A DNA stretch of 64,000 nt. Origin: Porites lobata (taxonomy: Eukaryota > Cnidaria > Anthozoa > Scleractinia > Poritidae). How positions within the stretch are numbered: position 1 is the first letter of the stretch; every line of letters begins with the position of its first letter. The notes under the pieces were generated by a model that saw only the letters and a program-made list of their open reading frames with translations, did not search any database and had not been told where the DNA came from. Where the stretch lies: NCBI GenBank assembly GCA_942486035.1, contig CALNXK010000037.1, positions 2,979,001 through 3,043,000 of the forward strand, read 5' to 3'. Shown here one piece after another: positions 47,133-60,100 of this stretch. Made by a program: the position numbers and the translations under genes.

Positions 47133-48786
47133 TTTCCCGGAGATGGATGGCCTTAATCGTCACGCAAATCCTCTCGGTGAAAAGCGTTGCGTGGCAAAGA
47201 AGCCTTGCGTGACGATTCAGTCATCTTTATTAATTCTCTTTATGTAAAACCCGCTCTTCTTTTTCTGTTCGTCGGTTTGTTTGGCGTGCTTTGCTACAAA
47301 GGTGGTGGCTACCTTACTTTTCTCAATTTAACGGATCAGGCGTTTATTTCAAACGCCTTGTGTGTCCGAAATTTGTTGGAAACTGGAGGGTTTATGGAGC
47401 GAGGTTTGCTATTTTTCTTCTTGAAAACTTGAAAACCCTTTTATCTCAAGTTATCATACCAAAAAACTAATGACCAAGGGTATAAATATTACTTAAAACA
47501 TCCTCTATTGACCCGGCGTTTAGTCAACAAAATTTGATATGCCCTATACTAGAATCCTGGATTTTTCTTCGTTTCTATTTCATCTTCTGCATTGGTTTGC
47601 TATGTTGTTATATAAGGAATGTCTGGTAAGATTCCCAGGGAGGAGGGAGTGAGGGGAGTTTGCTCTCCACTATTCAGAGCGTTCAATGAAATCTTAATTG
47701 TTTGTTAGGTATATTTCTCAATTGTTAAATTTTCGTGCCAGGAAATTGTTTTAGAGCGGTTTTGTTGGTTGTTGCAATCAAACCAAAACTATTTTATCTC
47801 CTTGCTTTGTGATCCAGCGAAACGTTTTTTAGGCCTCGTGTGGTAAATTTTGTTCGAAAAAACCATATTAACTGATGTCACTGGTGTTATCCGCTGGAAA
47901 ACCTCTAACCGTTGCGAAAGCGCGGATCTCGGGAAGGCGCGGTAACGTCAAATCGGCGGCTAAATAATACACAAATGGTCCTAAGGATTTCAAAGAGCGC
48001 TGGAAAGATTTATAATCTCGTAGGTTTTATGCCTTAATCGAACTCTTCCCTTCTTTTCTGTCTCTGCTTTCTCCTCTCTTTGTTTTCTTGAATTGTTTTC
48101 AAAGATTTATAGACGTAGCGTACATTTGGCCAGCAACAATCGATGGAAAACCGTGTAAAACGAGTTCCTTGCAAATTTATATCGATCTTTGTACATATAT
48201 CAATTAATCCCAAAATACAGTGTCGGTTTTGAGTTTATAAACCTAAATTTGAGCGCGTACAACAGTAGGAGAATTATTTAAAATTGGTTAAGTAAAAGTG
48301 GTTTTGCTTTTATTTGGAAATGTAAACTAAACGCAAGATCGCAATTGAAACGTTATTGCCTTGACAGTTTATTTATCTAAAAAAATTTAGTGTTACTCAG
48401 TAAAGAAAACTTAAGATTTTTTGTAATTTGAATCAACTTGAAACGCATTTCTCCAGATCAGAGGAGATCATTGCTAGCCAGTGATTTGTGCGAAGAAAAC
48501 CTCTTTTCATTCGTTTACAATGTTATTTAAAAATATTAATGAATTAAAGTCGTTCGTTGGACAAAATATATTTATTTCGGCGAACTAATGTAAGGATGAG
48601 TTTATTTTTGTTTTACCGTCTTTTTTTTTTCGATAATGAATTGTACAAAATATTAATTATAACCCTGTGGATAGGGAGTTAGTAGAAAAAAAGAGGTTAA
48701 TTAAGGGAAAATGTACCTCATCCAGTGATAAATGTCTATACGTATACTAAACATACTTCAGGGAACTGTTACCAAAAGCGCCCTTT

Positions 48787-48927
48787 TAGGGCGTGTTTAC
48801 AAGGAGGTGGGGGATCACTCCACCTACCATGTGAACGTGATCAAATTAAAATGAGAGATTATATGGACAGACGGGTTACCCCACTTAAGCGGGTAACCTC
48901 ACCTACCTGAGGTTGTACACAGGCCCT
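48787..48927. mobile_element. MITE, GGCCTGTTTACATG family, copy 2 (PIF/Harbinger-like)
   Basis: GGGCGTGTTTACAAGGAGGT at left pairs with the inverse of ACCTGAGGTTGTACACAGGCCC at right. Inside is CGTGATCAAATTAAAATGAG, as in the copy at 19306. Both ends are flanked by TTA, a 3 bp duplication typical of PIF/Harbinger transposition. Non-coding. Confidence 0.7.
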
Positions 48928-51140
48928 TAATTAATGCGATCGTAAAGAAAAAGGCGGAAGCTAGTTTGGGTTTTAAAACCTTAAGCGTATGCCTTCTCCT
49001 GGGGTGGGGTACTTTATCAAAATGAAGGGGGTTCTTGTTGTACTTTTTAAGGGTTCAAAGTGCGGGGATTGGTACCGCTTAGATTGCTTCAGTTTCCAAC
49101 AGTCCCCACCATTAGACCTGTAGTAATATCTTGCAGGGGCCTTAATTGGGGTCGAAACTGAAGTGATGGGAACTAGTCGTCAAAATGTTCTGAGGATCGC
49201 GCACAAATCGAGATTCTGGTATCATTTAGAAGTGTCTTTGGAATTTTCCGACGAGCACCTTCGTCATTTTTGTATGGACGTTTCCCTTGCGGCTCACTTA
49301 GGTGAGTTAGGTAGGTAGCTTAAACTCTGATTTGTTGTAGGATAGGGTAAAGACTAGTTCCAGGAGTTATCAACAGTAAAAGAAACTGCGAAAATCACTG
49401 TTAATGTGATATTGAATAAAGAATTAACGGATTATTGTCTCAACTTTGTCTCCTTGTGAATGGACTTTTATTTGATAATCGTCGTCATCATTATTTTCGT
49501 TGTCGGCCATTTGGCGGCTCACGAAACCACGACTCTCGTTCACTGTGGCGCAAAAAGAGAGATTATTCTCTCCCGGCTCATTTGGTTCCGGAAAAAATGT
49601 TGACATAATCTTTGTATTTGTTGAAGGGAAACCTCAATTCAGGGGAAAGGAACGCTTTTCCTGGGTCCCGAAACCCGAGTTTAACTTCCTTTGAAGAGAC
49701 ACCTTGGCTCTTTTAAACGCGACTGACTACAAAGAGGGTGATAAGTTTAAGTGTTCACAAATCACAATGATGACAGCTTTCACAATGTGAAATGAAATAT
49801 GAATAACGATTTAGTGGTAGAAAATCCAGAAAGCGGTTCTTCGTCTTCCTTAAGGGTCTCCCCTGAACTGTAGAGGTTCCACTGTAGCAGGTTGGAGACA
49901 GGGAACAAGTCAATTCCAAGCCATTGGAACTCGCTATTTAGGTTGATTTAAAGGTAATAACTGCTGCCTCTTTGAGCGCGGTAGCTTATAGAGGTAATAG
50001 TTTGCTAAGCTTGTATGATTTGATAGGTCATACGTCATCATTAGACTCAAAAGAAGCATGAAAATCTCCATAAGTGCATCTATGGGCACAGTCACCCTGA
50101 AAGAATTAAGGTGGAAAGAAAACAAAACAAATGATTCTCATTGAAAACATTCATTTTTTTATTACATATAAAAACTATTTAATGTTTCAGTTGAGTAGTT
50201 GTTTCCACCTGGAAATAACGTAAGTGTATAGATAAAAAGAGTAATCCCTCATATTAGCACCGACTTCCTTTCAATTTGTTCTTTTCGTAACCCTTTATAA
50301 GTTTTCTTTTAGTAACAAATAAGCGGAACATTTGAATTTCAAAAGGCGATATCTACATCTATGAGTGCAGACGTTTTCGTTATCCTTTAACAGTTTTGGG
50401 ACCCTCGCGAAAGATTCCTTCGGATGTCATAACTAGATGTCGCAGATCATGTAATGTCATTTTCGCGGCAAAAAAATAAAGATGTGGAAACCTAAATGCA
50501 TGATTCTATTTTACAGGAATGACTGTACAGAATTTGAATTTCTGTTGCTGTTTTGTTGTAGGCGCCCAAGAGATGCCCGCATTCATATTCCCTTCAGGAT
50601 GGTAATATATAGATTTAGCCAGAGCTAAACGCGAAGCTCCCATTTACACAATCGACCATAATATGTCTATTATCAAGTTAAACGCAGGTTACAGGTTCCC
50701 ATACTAGCTAGAAAGTTTGACATTTCACATTGGTTGGCCTGTGGTGCGGACGGAAGGACGAACGTACGGTCACGTGATTACCAAAATTTCTCGGATAATG
50801 GAGCTACACTCGCGCGCGATATTAACATTTGTGTGGTCTGTCATCAGTTGGGGGAATCATAAACAAATAAATTCAGTGCTGCACTTTACGTTACATTACG
50901 TTACGTGACGTTACCCAAATATAGCTATACGTTCCTGGGTGTAAAATGACGAAATTAGGGCCCGCACTCATTTATTTGGTTATTTTAAATTACTATTATT
51001 TTAATTGATATGAATTGCCGCCGGAGGAAGGAGGCAGGCTAAGATTTTGTGGGAGATAAACTCTCTATGACTTCACAAGTACGTACAATGGTAAAAAACT
51101 GGTCAACATAAGAACCACATGACTTTTTACATATAATGTA

Positions 51141-51146
51141 TTTATT
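51141..51146 (-). terminator. Possible poly(A) signal of the protease gene
   Basis: AATAAA on the minus strand lies about 320 bp beyond the protease stop codon, a normal 3' UTR distance. In AT-rich DNA this hexamer is frequent, so the support is weak. Confidence 0.3.
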
Positions 51147-51466
51147 TAAATTTGTTTGATGATTAAGATACGGATAACAAGTAATGGTTTTCAAGCAATA
51201 CATTTTTTGAATGACTTTGTTTTGCCGTCCACAAAATGGCGAAACATTCGTTTCAATACCGATAAAGAAAATCCCTTAAGAATGTGAAATTATTCAAACT
51301 TTTACCGCTAATTTTTCTCCTTGCAAGTTTACAGACAAGGTAGTCTTCTAAGTATCTCAAGCGGGATAGATTAATCTAGCAGACAGCTTCAGCTTATCTG
51401 CTGATAAAAGCCCTGCATCGCTTTGAGGGAAATTCACGTGATTGGCATTGTCTTAGCAACCATTCG

Positions 51467-53273
51467 CTACAGCATGTTCTCACACTGCCTGTCTCTGTTC
51501 CTCTCGCGGCGTTGTCTTGATTGTCGCCGACGTCGTTTTCTTTCTTTAATGATACGTTTGCACGTCTCGCCACCAAGACGCTTCATCCAGGTGCAAATGT
51601 GAAAAACATCGCTGTGTCTTAAACGAAGAGCAGCGTTATAATTCAGTGTGTAGATGCCGAGGAAACGAATAGGCACATGGCAAGGCAATAGAGGGCGGGT
51701 CCTTCTTCGTACGTCACGATTCCCAGAATTTACGCCAATAACATAACGCTTTTTGACGCCGTTATGCAGCTGTTTCTCATAAACCCCTGCACCAGAAGAC
51801 CCCTCTATGGCGTCGCAGCAATGGAACAACATGTTGGAATCAAAATCCGAAACTCGGCATCCTCTAAAAGACATAGAGAAAGAAAAAAAAAACATGATTT
51901 AAATTTTTCGGGGCGTGCGAAAGGGGCCGTTGTAAAGAGGTAGCCGTTAGTGGAGGTCCAATTGTATTACCACAGGTCAGATGAATTTACGGGTAGAAAG
52001 AGGATTAACAAAGAACTAAATCGGACACAGAAATAGGGAAGACGCCTAGACAAACCGATAGGCTTATACAGGGGAGTTTTCCTTACATGATAACAAATTT
52101 ATAGTGATACTTAACTCTTTTTTTGATTTTATTTTTTCCTAAAGGTTCTCACAAAGTGGTTGCCGCCAAGACGAGAGAAAAATACCAAAATACCTTTCGG
52201 TCCATAAAAAGAGTTTGCTCCCCCCCACTTCGGAGGAGGGCACTCCTAATTATGGCCTATATGAGGAGGCTCCAATCGTCAGTTAAAACTGTACCGTCAG
52301 GTATATGAAGTATGAAAAAAATATAATTGTAATTATTTCTGTTGTTGTTTCCGCTATAAAGAGGTCCGAAACGTTTCTGAAAAGAACGACTCAAGCCTGG
52401 GCTTCTGCTTAGGTGATTTTTTTTGGCTTTATTTGCAACCAGCCCCCTGTAATCGTAGCCGTACTACTGTGTCGAAAAACGTATCGCATCGTACCTGTAG
52501 AGCATAGTGCCTTCCCTTCTGTCTTCATCAAATGCTGTGAAATGAATATATCTGTGCGCGCAACCATTTCTATATGGGAAGGTTGTACTCGGAGCAATGG
52601 GTAACCAACAGCGATTGTGGTTTTTCTTCAGTCTGATTAAGGCATAGTCGTACTTAATGGCATTCTTGTCGTGTCCAGCTTTCCACTCTCTCGGCATCTT
52701 AGTACTGCTTATATTTTGCCAAACTGTGGTTCCATTTTGCAACAGGAACCCCACTCTTAAATTTCTGTATCCACTGACGTAATTACTGCCATTGTGAAGG
52801 CAATGGGCTGAGGTCAGGACGTGTCTTGGCGAAATAAGCGTTCCAGAGCAACCGGTAGAAAGTATTACCGAGGCTGAAAAGGGGCATTCTTGAATGCGGC
52901 TCTTTGGCACTTTGAGGCGTTCATCTTTACCAAAAACACGTCTTTTTGATCTAAGCTTTGGTGATCTTTCTCGTGATTCTGGGCGCAATGTGTCGGTGTT
53001 TTTGAAGTATGTTTCGTCCACGTCAGTTTCGAAATTTCGCCGTTGGTCGCGTTTGAGTAAAACCTTTGATATCGATGCCGCCATTCTCTTGTCTTTTTCT
53101 TGGGCATTGACCAAGATCGAACCAAAATATTTCTTGCTGTCAGTGTGCTGTGTTATACTCGTTTGAATTGTCTCTATTGAGAGGCAAATAATCACTATAA
53201 CACATATCGCCTTGGAGATGGTATGTGCAAATAAAATAGCCATGTCTTCACTTTGTAAGGAATGATGTCTCAA
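51467..53273 (-). CDS. PRSS23: PRSS23/PRSS35-like secreted serine protease
   Basis: Two exons, 53273-52495 and 51863-51467, join through a GT-AG intron within an Arg codon and give 391 residues (vertebrate PRSS23 is about 380). A hydrophobic segment near residues 12-37 fits a signal peptide; Met11 is an alternative start that places it at the very N terminus. A basic site RSKRR (108-112) followed by VFGKDERL matches the family's propeptide cleavage site. The trypsin-fold triad is visible: His157 in LTSAHC, Asp209 in YDYALIRL, Ser283 in GSSGAGVY. Family-specific segments include YPFSxSV-like CPFSASV, IHFTAFDEDR and NYNAALRL. The enzyme is expected in the secretory pathway or outside the cell; its substrate is unknown. 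The odd part is an Arg/Lys-rich extension of about 30 residues after the usual end. Confidence 0.88.
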
Positions 53274-53306
53274 TATTTAACGAGTATCGTGTTAATCTCT
53301 TATAAC
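53274..53306 (-). other. Possible 5' UTR segment after an upstream intron
   Basis: A minus-strand acceptor-like TCTTTTTCAG ends at 53307, 33 bases upstream of the protease ATG. The gene may therefore have a separate non-coding first exon further right. No matching donor was identified. Confidence 0.25.
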
Positions 53307-54078
53307 CTGAAAAAGATAACAAAATCAGTTCGTCAGTTTCCCATGTAGTATTCGGACTGCAAGATTTCCCTTTGCAAACACATCACTGTATAACGGTCGT
53401 TTGGCTGTTAAACACAGGAAACTGTCTTCATATGTTAAACAGACTCATTGAAAAGTATAACAAAGGCTGTGCAAATGAAGGTTATAAGCTATTGTCGCTC
53501 TTTGTTTACTATGAGCTGTGTTGTAAGCTGTTAAGACTATTTATTTTTGTAAAATACAGTTATGTCTTCGAAAGAAGCAATGAAATGGAAAAAGAGAAAA
53601 GGCGCCCGCAAGCCGGACACTGGTGTCAAAGAAAAGAAAGAGGAATAAATGAAACAGACTCCCCTTTCCCATCTCCCTCCCCCTACCTCTGGAAAGTAAA
53701 TATAACATCTACCGACATGTATGGAAGTGCTGCGTTACCTTTTCATACTCTAATGATAAAAGACTGTCTTTATTTAGTTATGAAAACTTGAGATGCGATT
53801 TCGTTCTCATATTTGCTCCTGGCGAATAACTAAACAATTTCTGTGTTTGGGGCTTTTTGCACCGTCTACTCAGAGTCTGTAGAGCAAACATAAAACAAAA
53901 TGATTGTTGTGGCCGGTTTTCTTAGCCTTAAGCTCAAGTTGTTGCACTTAAAATGACTGGTGATACCCTAAACTGATTTGCCTATTGACGCAAAGGTCAG
54001 AGAGAAATGGGTCCTTCCGTAGTTAACACCAGTAACTTGAATTGGTATTCACCTTTCGTTCTCAATTCGTATGGTAAG

Positions 54079-54370
54079 AAGGTGCGGATCCACACCGGTT
54101 TCCACCGTTTTACGAAAATCGGTCAAATTTTTCATAAATAAATAAATTTCCATTAAAAACCTTCCCAAGTTGGAATCTGGCCAATATCCTGTCTGAATGA
54201 CCCAGAAAAGGCCCAGGAAAGGGGACTTTAGGGAGTTGAAATCTAAAAAATTTTCCGTGAGAGCATGCCCCAGAACTCCTTTAGGCTTGCGCCTTCGGTG
54301 ATCGTTTAGGAGGAAAAGCCCTGGGGACGAGGTTGAAATCGGTCAATATTTATCCTAGATCCGCGCCTGG
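54079..54370. mobile_element. hAT-like MITE
   Basis: Ends AGGTGCGGATCCA and, inverted, TAGATCCGCGCCT resemble hAT termini of the CAGGGGCGGATC type. GGTAAG flanks or overlaps both ends, compatible with a decayed 8 bp target duplication. The inside has the typical GAGCATGCCCCAGAACTCCT and GCTTGCGCCTTCGG segments of a widespread non-autonomous family. Non-coding. Confidence 0.55.
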
Positions 54371-57103
54371 TAAGCGTAAATTTGAATTGATTTTCCCTGT
54401 CATTCCTTTTATAGGGAACTTTTCCGCATTAAAATGAACCTCTAACATGTAGTGCGTCGTTGTTACAAGGCTATTAGAAGAAGGAGAGTTAAGTTTCAGT
54501 GACATTTTGACAACTAGTTCGACCTGCTCATGTTCGCGGAGGGAAATCACAAGATGTACTAACTAACCACTTTTGATGCTCACCGTGAACGTCCTGTTCT
54601 TAGAAACTTTGAAAAAGGAATAAATTGCTGAAGGCATTTCTTCAGGATGCTCATATTAAGCAAAGAATTTAAATTTGCGAAATCGCATTAGTGTCAACAC
54701 GACATCATGGGTCGAAAAGTCTGCAAAACACTTGGAAAATTTGCCCCATGCTTGTTCCAGATGCCCCGGCAGAGAAATATTGTTTTGATACATATTTTAT
54801 TTGACGACTCTTTGCTTTTTACCAGTAGGGCCTTAAGAAAACAAAAGATACAAAGCACATGGTGTGCAAGTTTGACTCAGCTATGAGCAAAAGAACGAAA
54901 TATATACCTCTTGGTATCATACCCTGCACACCGCACTCTTTCGTAAGAAATATCCGTTCGTCTTTAGATCACTACGTTCTGAGACACCCTTTGTTTCTTT
55001 TTTTTTTTGGTGGTAGGAGCGCGGGGGAAGAGAGGAAGGAAAAAAAACTAGGGAAAAAAACCTTTTTAAATTTACGATCCGCTAGAGACTTAAAGATAAC
55101 AGGGAAAGGGCAGGATGTCTGGCTACCCCTTGTTTTAATAACAGTACTAGCGGGACTTCATAACTGTTTTACTCAAATAGTCAGTAAAGAAGACATCATT
55201 AAATTTTACGGAAATTCTAACTTTGTGAACTAAAATTCTGCCATGTCAGTAATGCTTCAAATGAGTCCTACTCAGCGGTAATTTGGCATGATGCTTGTGA
55301 CAATTCCTGACTTAGATTTAAAATGTTTCACAATGATTTATCTTGATTTATCCGTCGCGAATCATGCCCACTTTTGATGGGTGTTAAGACAAGGCTGCGA
55401 ATTGTTGGTTTTTCAGTGGGCCTTTGGTTTAAATCTCACGGATGATATATTAACTGAAAAAAAAGAGATGATTTGGACGAAGATTCGCTCCAAAGACTCC
55501 AAAGGCCAAGTTCATTTTTGAGATGCCACATCACAAATGGTTGGTTGATTTCTCAAGGGCCCGGCAAGTAGGGTGTTTCTTCAGCAGCCATTGTGAAACC
55601 CAATAGTAATACAAACTCTACTGTTTGCTGTTGTTTTTTGGTAAATACAATAAGGCTTTTTGCCAATGATATCAAGTAAATCAAAACACACTTCTTCATC
55701 CTTCAGTGTACGAAAGATGCGGGATCGCACGTTAAAACTTTGTTTGTTTAAATACAATTAACAATATTGTAATATGTACTGCAAGACAGATTAAAGGATT
55801 ACCCTACGTGGTTGTTTGGAGCAGTGGCTATCTGTAGTTAATCGGACTCTTGGTTTAGGACAGACACGATATTCCAAGGTTGATGAAAACTATCAACTTT
55901 GAGTTACTTTTGGCATCCCTTGACGGTCGTGGAATTGTGGTAATACATCAAGAACATACCGTGTTAACTTGAGGATGATATGCCGTAAAACTGAAGGGAG
56001 TCTTATGAAAGTTGCGTTTCCTGCAAATTATCGCGGCTTGATAGTGTGGCGAATGACAACTTAAAAGGTGATCATCGATTTTCCTCCGACAGAACCACGC
56101 GAAGTCACGCAAAGATGTATTTAAAGATACAAAAAAGTCACGAAAACAGGCCAGCTTTGTTAAAGTTCGATCATCTTATAGCAGGTATACAGTTTCACTT
56201 TATGTAGTTTTGTTAAGCAGTGATCAAAAATTGATATTTTTTTAACAGCGACTGAAACCTTTCAACGAAACAAATTGATACCTTAGGTTTTATTATTTTA
56301 TGTGGTAGATTCCTCATTCTGACCATTCTCAGCTGGCTTCCCGCAATCGCTTCTCAGTTGCTCTTCATGTGGTGTAGAAGAAATACAAGCGGCCGTGAGA
56401 CCTGCGGTTTGCTTGTTAAGTTAAGGTTATCAACCAGTTTGGCTGGTAAGGCGATCTTATAAAAATAAAAAAAAATATCCATCGATATCCACCTCCCAGT
56501 CAGGCTGATATGGACATCTATCTACACTCAGTGCTGGGGCCAATGTTTTTCACACAAGTAGCTGGTGACATGTAAAAATCGTATTCGGTTACTACTGCCG
56601 GTAAAACATGCTTCAACTCATTGCAGACAAAACTTCCTCTTTTGTTGGTTCATTCTGTAGACATTTTGCAAGGTGCTTTTTAGTGAAAAAAAGAGTTTTC
56701 TTGATACACTTTTTTTTTTGATTAAACACTAATACTACACAGGCTGACTACATGCATTCCGAACGGAACTTTATGCCCCATTGAAGTGTACTGTGTAATA
56801 TCAGAAGTTATATAAAATGATCTGCGATTTATCTGCTAGTAGTTAAAGCTGATGGTAAATGAACTTTGGAATCACCGCTAGATAACAACACGAATAAACC
56901 AGCCATTAACCTCCCAAACGTCAAGAAAAGTAATGCCGCCGAGGTTACATTTTGTAGTAAAAGTCCGGCTCAGTAAATTTGAAGTACTTCAAACTGAATA
57001 CCCGAGGGTTCATGTATAGTACAGCCGAACGGAGCTTGTTTCCTCTACAGACACTAAAACGAAAACTATATTAATGTGCTTCAATATTGCATCCTAGGGG
57101 GTT

Positions 57104-57134
57104 ATCCCCGTGATAGACTATATACCACGGGGAT
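57104..57134. repeat. Short perfect hairpin
   Basis: ATCCCCGTG and CACGGGGAT form a 9 bp stem around a 13-base AT-rich loop. It may be the tip of a decayed foldback element. No function is evident. Confidence 0.4.
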
Positions 57135-60100
57135 TCTCCGCCCGAAAGGGTTATCTTCATGCCAGACGTATAAAAGGTTCAGGGATTTCACCAATTGAGG
57201 AGTAGAAAAACCAGGTAAAGAAAACTACCATTCAGGTAGAAAAAAAGCTTTTGAATTTCTCAATACCTTAAATTATTATCTAGCGAAGTTCTTCTTGCGC
57301 TTTCTGCAAACTGAGTTAAAATGAAGTCGCTCAGATACCAGCCGAAACACTGACGATACATGAACGAGAACCATTTACTATAGAAGGTATAAGAAAGGGG
57401 TACTTTCTTTAAATCAAAAGTGGTATACAAGAGCGTGTGATGGTTCTGGCCTGGATATTTGCCCTACACTAACAGGGTAAATCGGTTGGTATTTGAAGGC
57501 GGAAGAACATATCAAATGTTTGTTTTTCTCATATAATATTTTGTTTATATCTATTGCATCCTTCCGATGGCGGACGGTCGACTGTTTTTCGTTTTTGTTG
57601 GCTAGGAATGTAACTTACAACATATATGTCTTTTTGTATTTGTTTTTTTTTTCACTGTTTCAAAACCATATTTTTGTGTACAATTTTGGCTACCGCAGCG
57701 GCAGTAGACAAAGTCTCGAAACCGCAATTTATCCTCGACCGCACAGGCAGCAATATCCTTTCATATTAACGCCTAACCGCGCACAGAAATTCGTCTTCCG
57801 ACCCTTTTCTTCTAACTTCGCGCTCGCTTTCTCACTGTGCTTGTTGTTTCTGGTCAGGTTCCTTCCTATAAAAATAGGCAGGCTGCGGACTTTCGCTGAG
57901 CGTAAATGATTCAGTGGGGATTTAAATCGCCCATATGCGCAACCAAATTGCGCAGCGGCACGGGATATTTGTTGTGCTCAATTGCAAGAAGGCTTCGGAA
58001 AGAAAGGAAGGGTTATTTTTGTTTTTGCTTTTATCAAACCTGACTCCCAAACGGAACCCAAGGCTTAACAGACATCAGGCAGGCGCTTCCCGGACCCCGA
58101 GCTACGGAGAGATTGGTGGCTAGCCTGGTCACTTACTTCATCCTTTCTGCGCTCGCATACCGAAAGCGTTCTGTGTGGTTACATTTTGTAAAACAAAATA
58201 CATAAAACTAGAGCTTCGTAAAAACAAAAATGATAATCTGCAGGAAAACACTCTGTTCGATCAATATCTCCTTCTGAGGATGACTTTTGAGTGCCAGACA
58301 CCCTAAAAAATAGTCGATTATCCACTTAGTATTAATGTGGTAAAGATCTACAAAGATAACGATTCGGTCACGTGACCTCACACCTGTAAACAGAGATGAC
58401 GCTGGGATAACGGTTTTCAGTCTCAGTATTCGCACACTGAGCCAGGGTCAAATGGCTAGATACTCAGTTTGATTTCTCCAAATTCTTTAGCTAATAAATG
58501 TTTTAGTTATCGCGGAAACATCAGTGACTGAATTGGAAGTGCTGACCTCTTTTCGGCCTTCGCGGTCAAGTTATATTTTTATTGTTTTTCGCAGTTAAAT
58601 TGAAATGCTCAATACTGACCGTGTTACTGCTCAAAGATATCGATGTTTTGATAATCTTCTCTAATAGAATATTCACCGATGTGAAAATATTGTCAAAGTG
58701 AAATGAAACTCTTTTTCCTCGACTTTTCGTGCCAGTCTCAGACTCGCCAGCAGCAAAAATATTCTTTTTAGTCCTGTAAAGACTGATGGAGGAACACTCT
58801 TACAAGATTCTAGTGCAGAACTTCCCAGTGAACAATTACTACTTTAGGACTAATTCGCTCTCGCGTGGTTCTAACTTTGGATACCATTGATCACATCCTA
58901 ACTTTTTAAACTCTTATTTAGTGATCCTTGTTACTTTTTTGGTTGTTTTGATTTTTCCCGCCAACGTAGTGTAAAATTTCGGACAAGACATGAACGCACC
59001 CTCGCAGACTATCATAATATCAGTGAGTTCACATGAGTTTTGAGTTCCTCTAACTGTCCCTTTTTGCAACAATTGAATATAATCTAGGATAACACAATTA
59101 AAAGAAACTTCTTTGTTTTCCTATAGATGGAAAGAATATCTGTTTTCACCACTTTTGATGCAAGCAATTAATGGGTTTAAACTCTCCATGTCGCAAATAA
59201 ATTCTCTATAAAATGAATTCGATTTTATTTCCAATTGCCCTTGTCTTCTTTCGACACACAAAAAAAATCGAAAATTACCCCCATAGAATATACCTTTATA
59301 CATCTCTTAGAATTTAACTGAACTGAAAATTAGTTATCACTGATGCTCAGTTTAACCTAGATAATTACTAATTTTTAGTTCTAGGTTTTCGGTGCAATCG
59401 AATTACATGGAGTATCTAGCCGAAATCTCGATTTGCGCCCCTGCTCTTTATGATCAAACAGGAATTTTTCAGAGAGGATTAAAAAACATGATAAAATTTT
59501 TTACTTTACATTTTCTCTCGTCGTCTGTGGCGCAGGCTACATTTTCTCAACACATAGTTTCTTTTGAAAAAGAGTCTACGAATTAACAGAATTAAAGACA
59601 CTGAACATGGAATGCCCAGTCTGCAAGATTGCATGCAGTCGCGGAATAGGCAAAAGAGCTGTATAAGGGAATTTCAACTTACCAGACGGAGCTTTTCCAA
59701 TTAATGTCTGTCCTGCTTCAGGCCGGCTTCTTGAAGTGAGTAAAATGAAAACCTACTGCTTGTTTTATAGTTGAAGTATCATTATCTATTTCCGCTTTGT
59801 AAATTGCCTATCCCCGGCGATGTGTCTGTGGGCAGTTTCGTCGCCTGTCAACGCGTACTACCTACACTCAATGGCAATTTAATTCCTCAGTCTGCAGAAA
59901 AAACTTGTTCCCGTTTCCGATTGTCGCACGCAAAAAGTCATTTAGTACGTGACTTGGGATCGAAAAACAGAGGAAAAGTTTAGGGAAATAAAGGGCCTAA
60001 AACGCAAGGCTATTATCCAAAGTTATTGAAACAACTTGTTTCGTTTTCAGTGTTGCTTAAACTATAATTATAAAGATTTGTAACCTCTAATGATTGCGGT

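Larger units (their letters stand above)
47133..51466. other. Convergent intergenic region
   Basis: The first few hundred bases should hold the kinesin 3' UTR, but no single AATAAA stands out close to the stop. I looked for PX-domain exons on the + strand and saw none. The rest holds one MITE (48787-48927), a short ACGTTAC repeat near 50885-50915, and a possible poly(A) signal for the protease on the minus strand. No tRNA or other RNA gene was recognised. Confidence 0.5.

Noticed and set aside
47133..51466. Search for PX-domain exons downstream of the kinesin
   Set aside because: No open segment on the + strand showed PX hallmarks with splice signals; this is a reading by eye and a profile search would be more sensitive.
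57493..57909. 138-codon open frame rich in Phe and Leu
   Set aside because: T-rich low-complexity DNA, no domain, no neighbouring exons.
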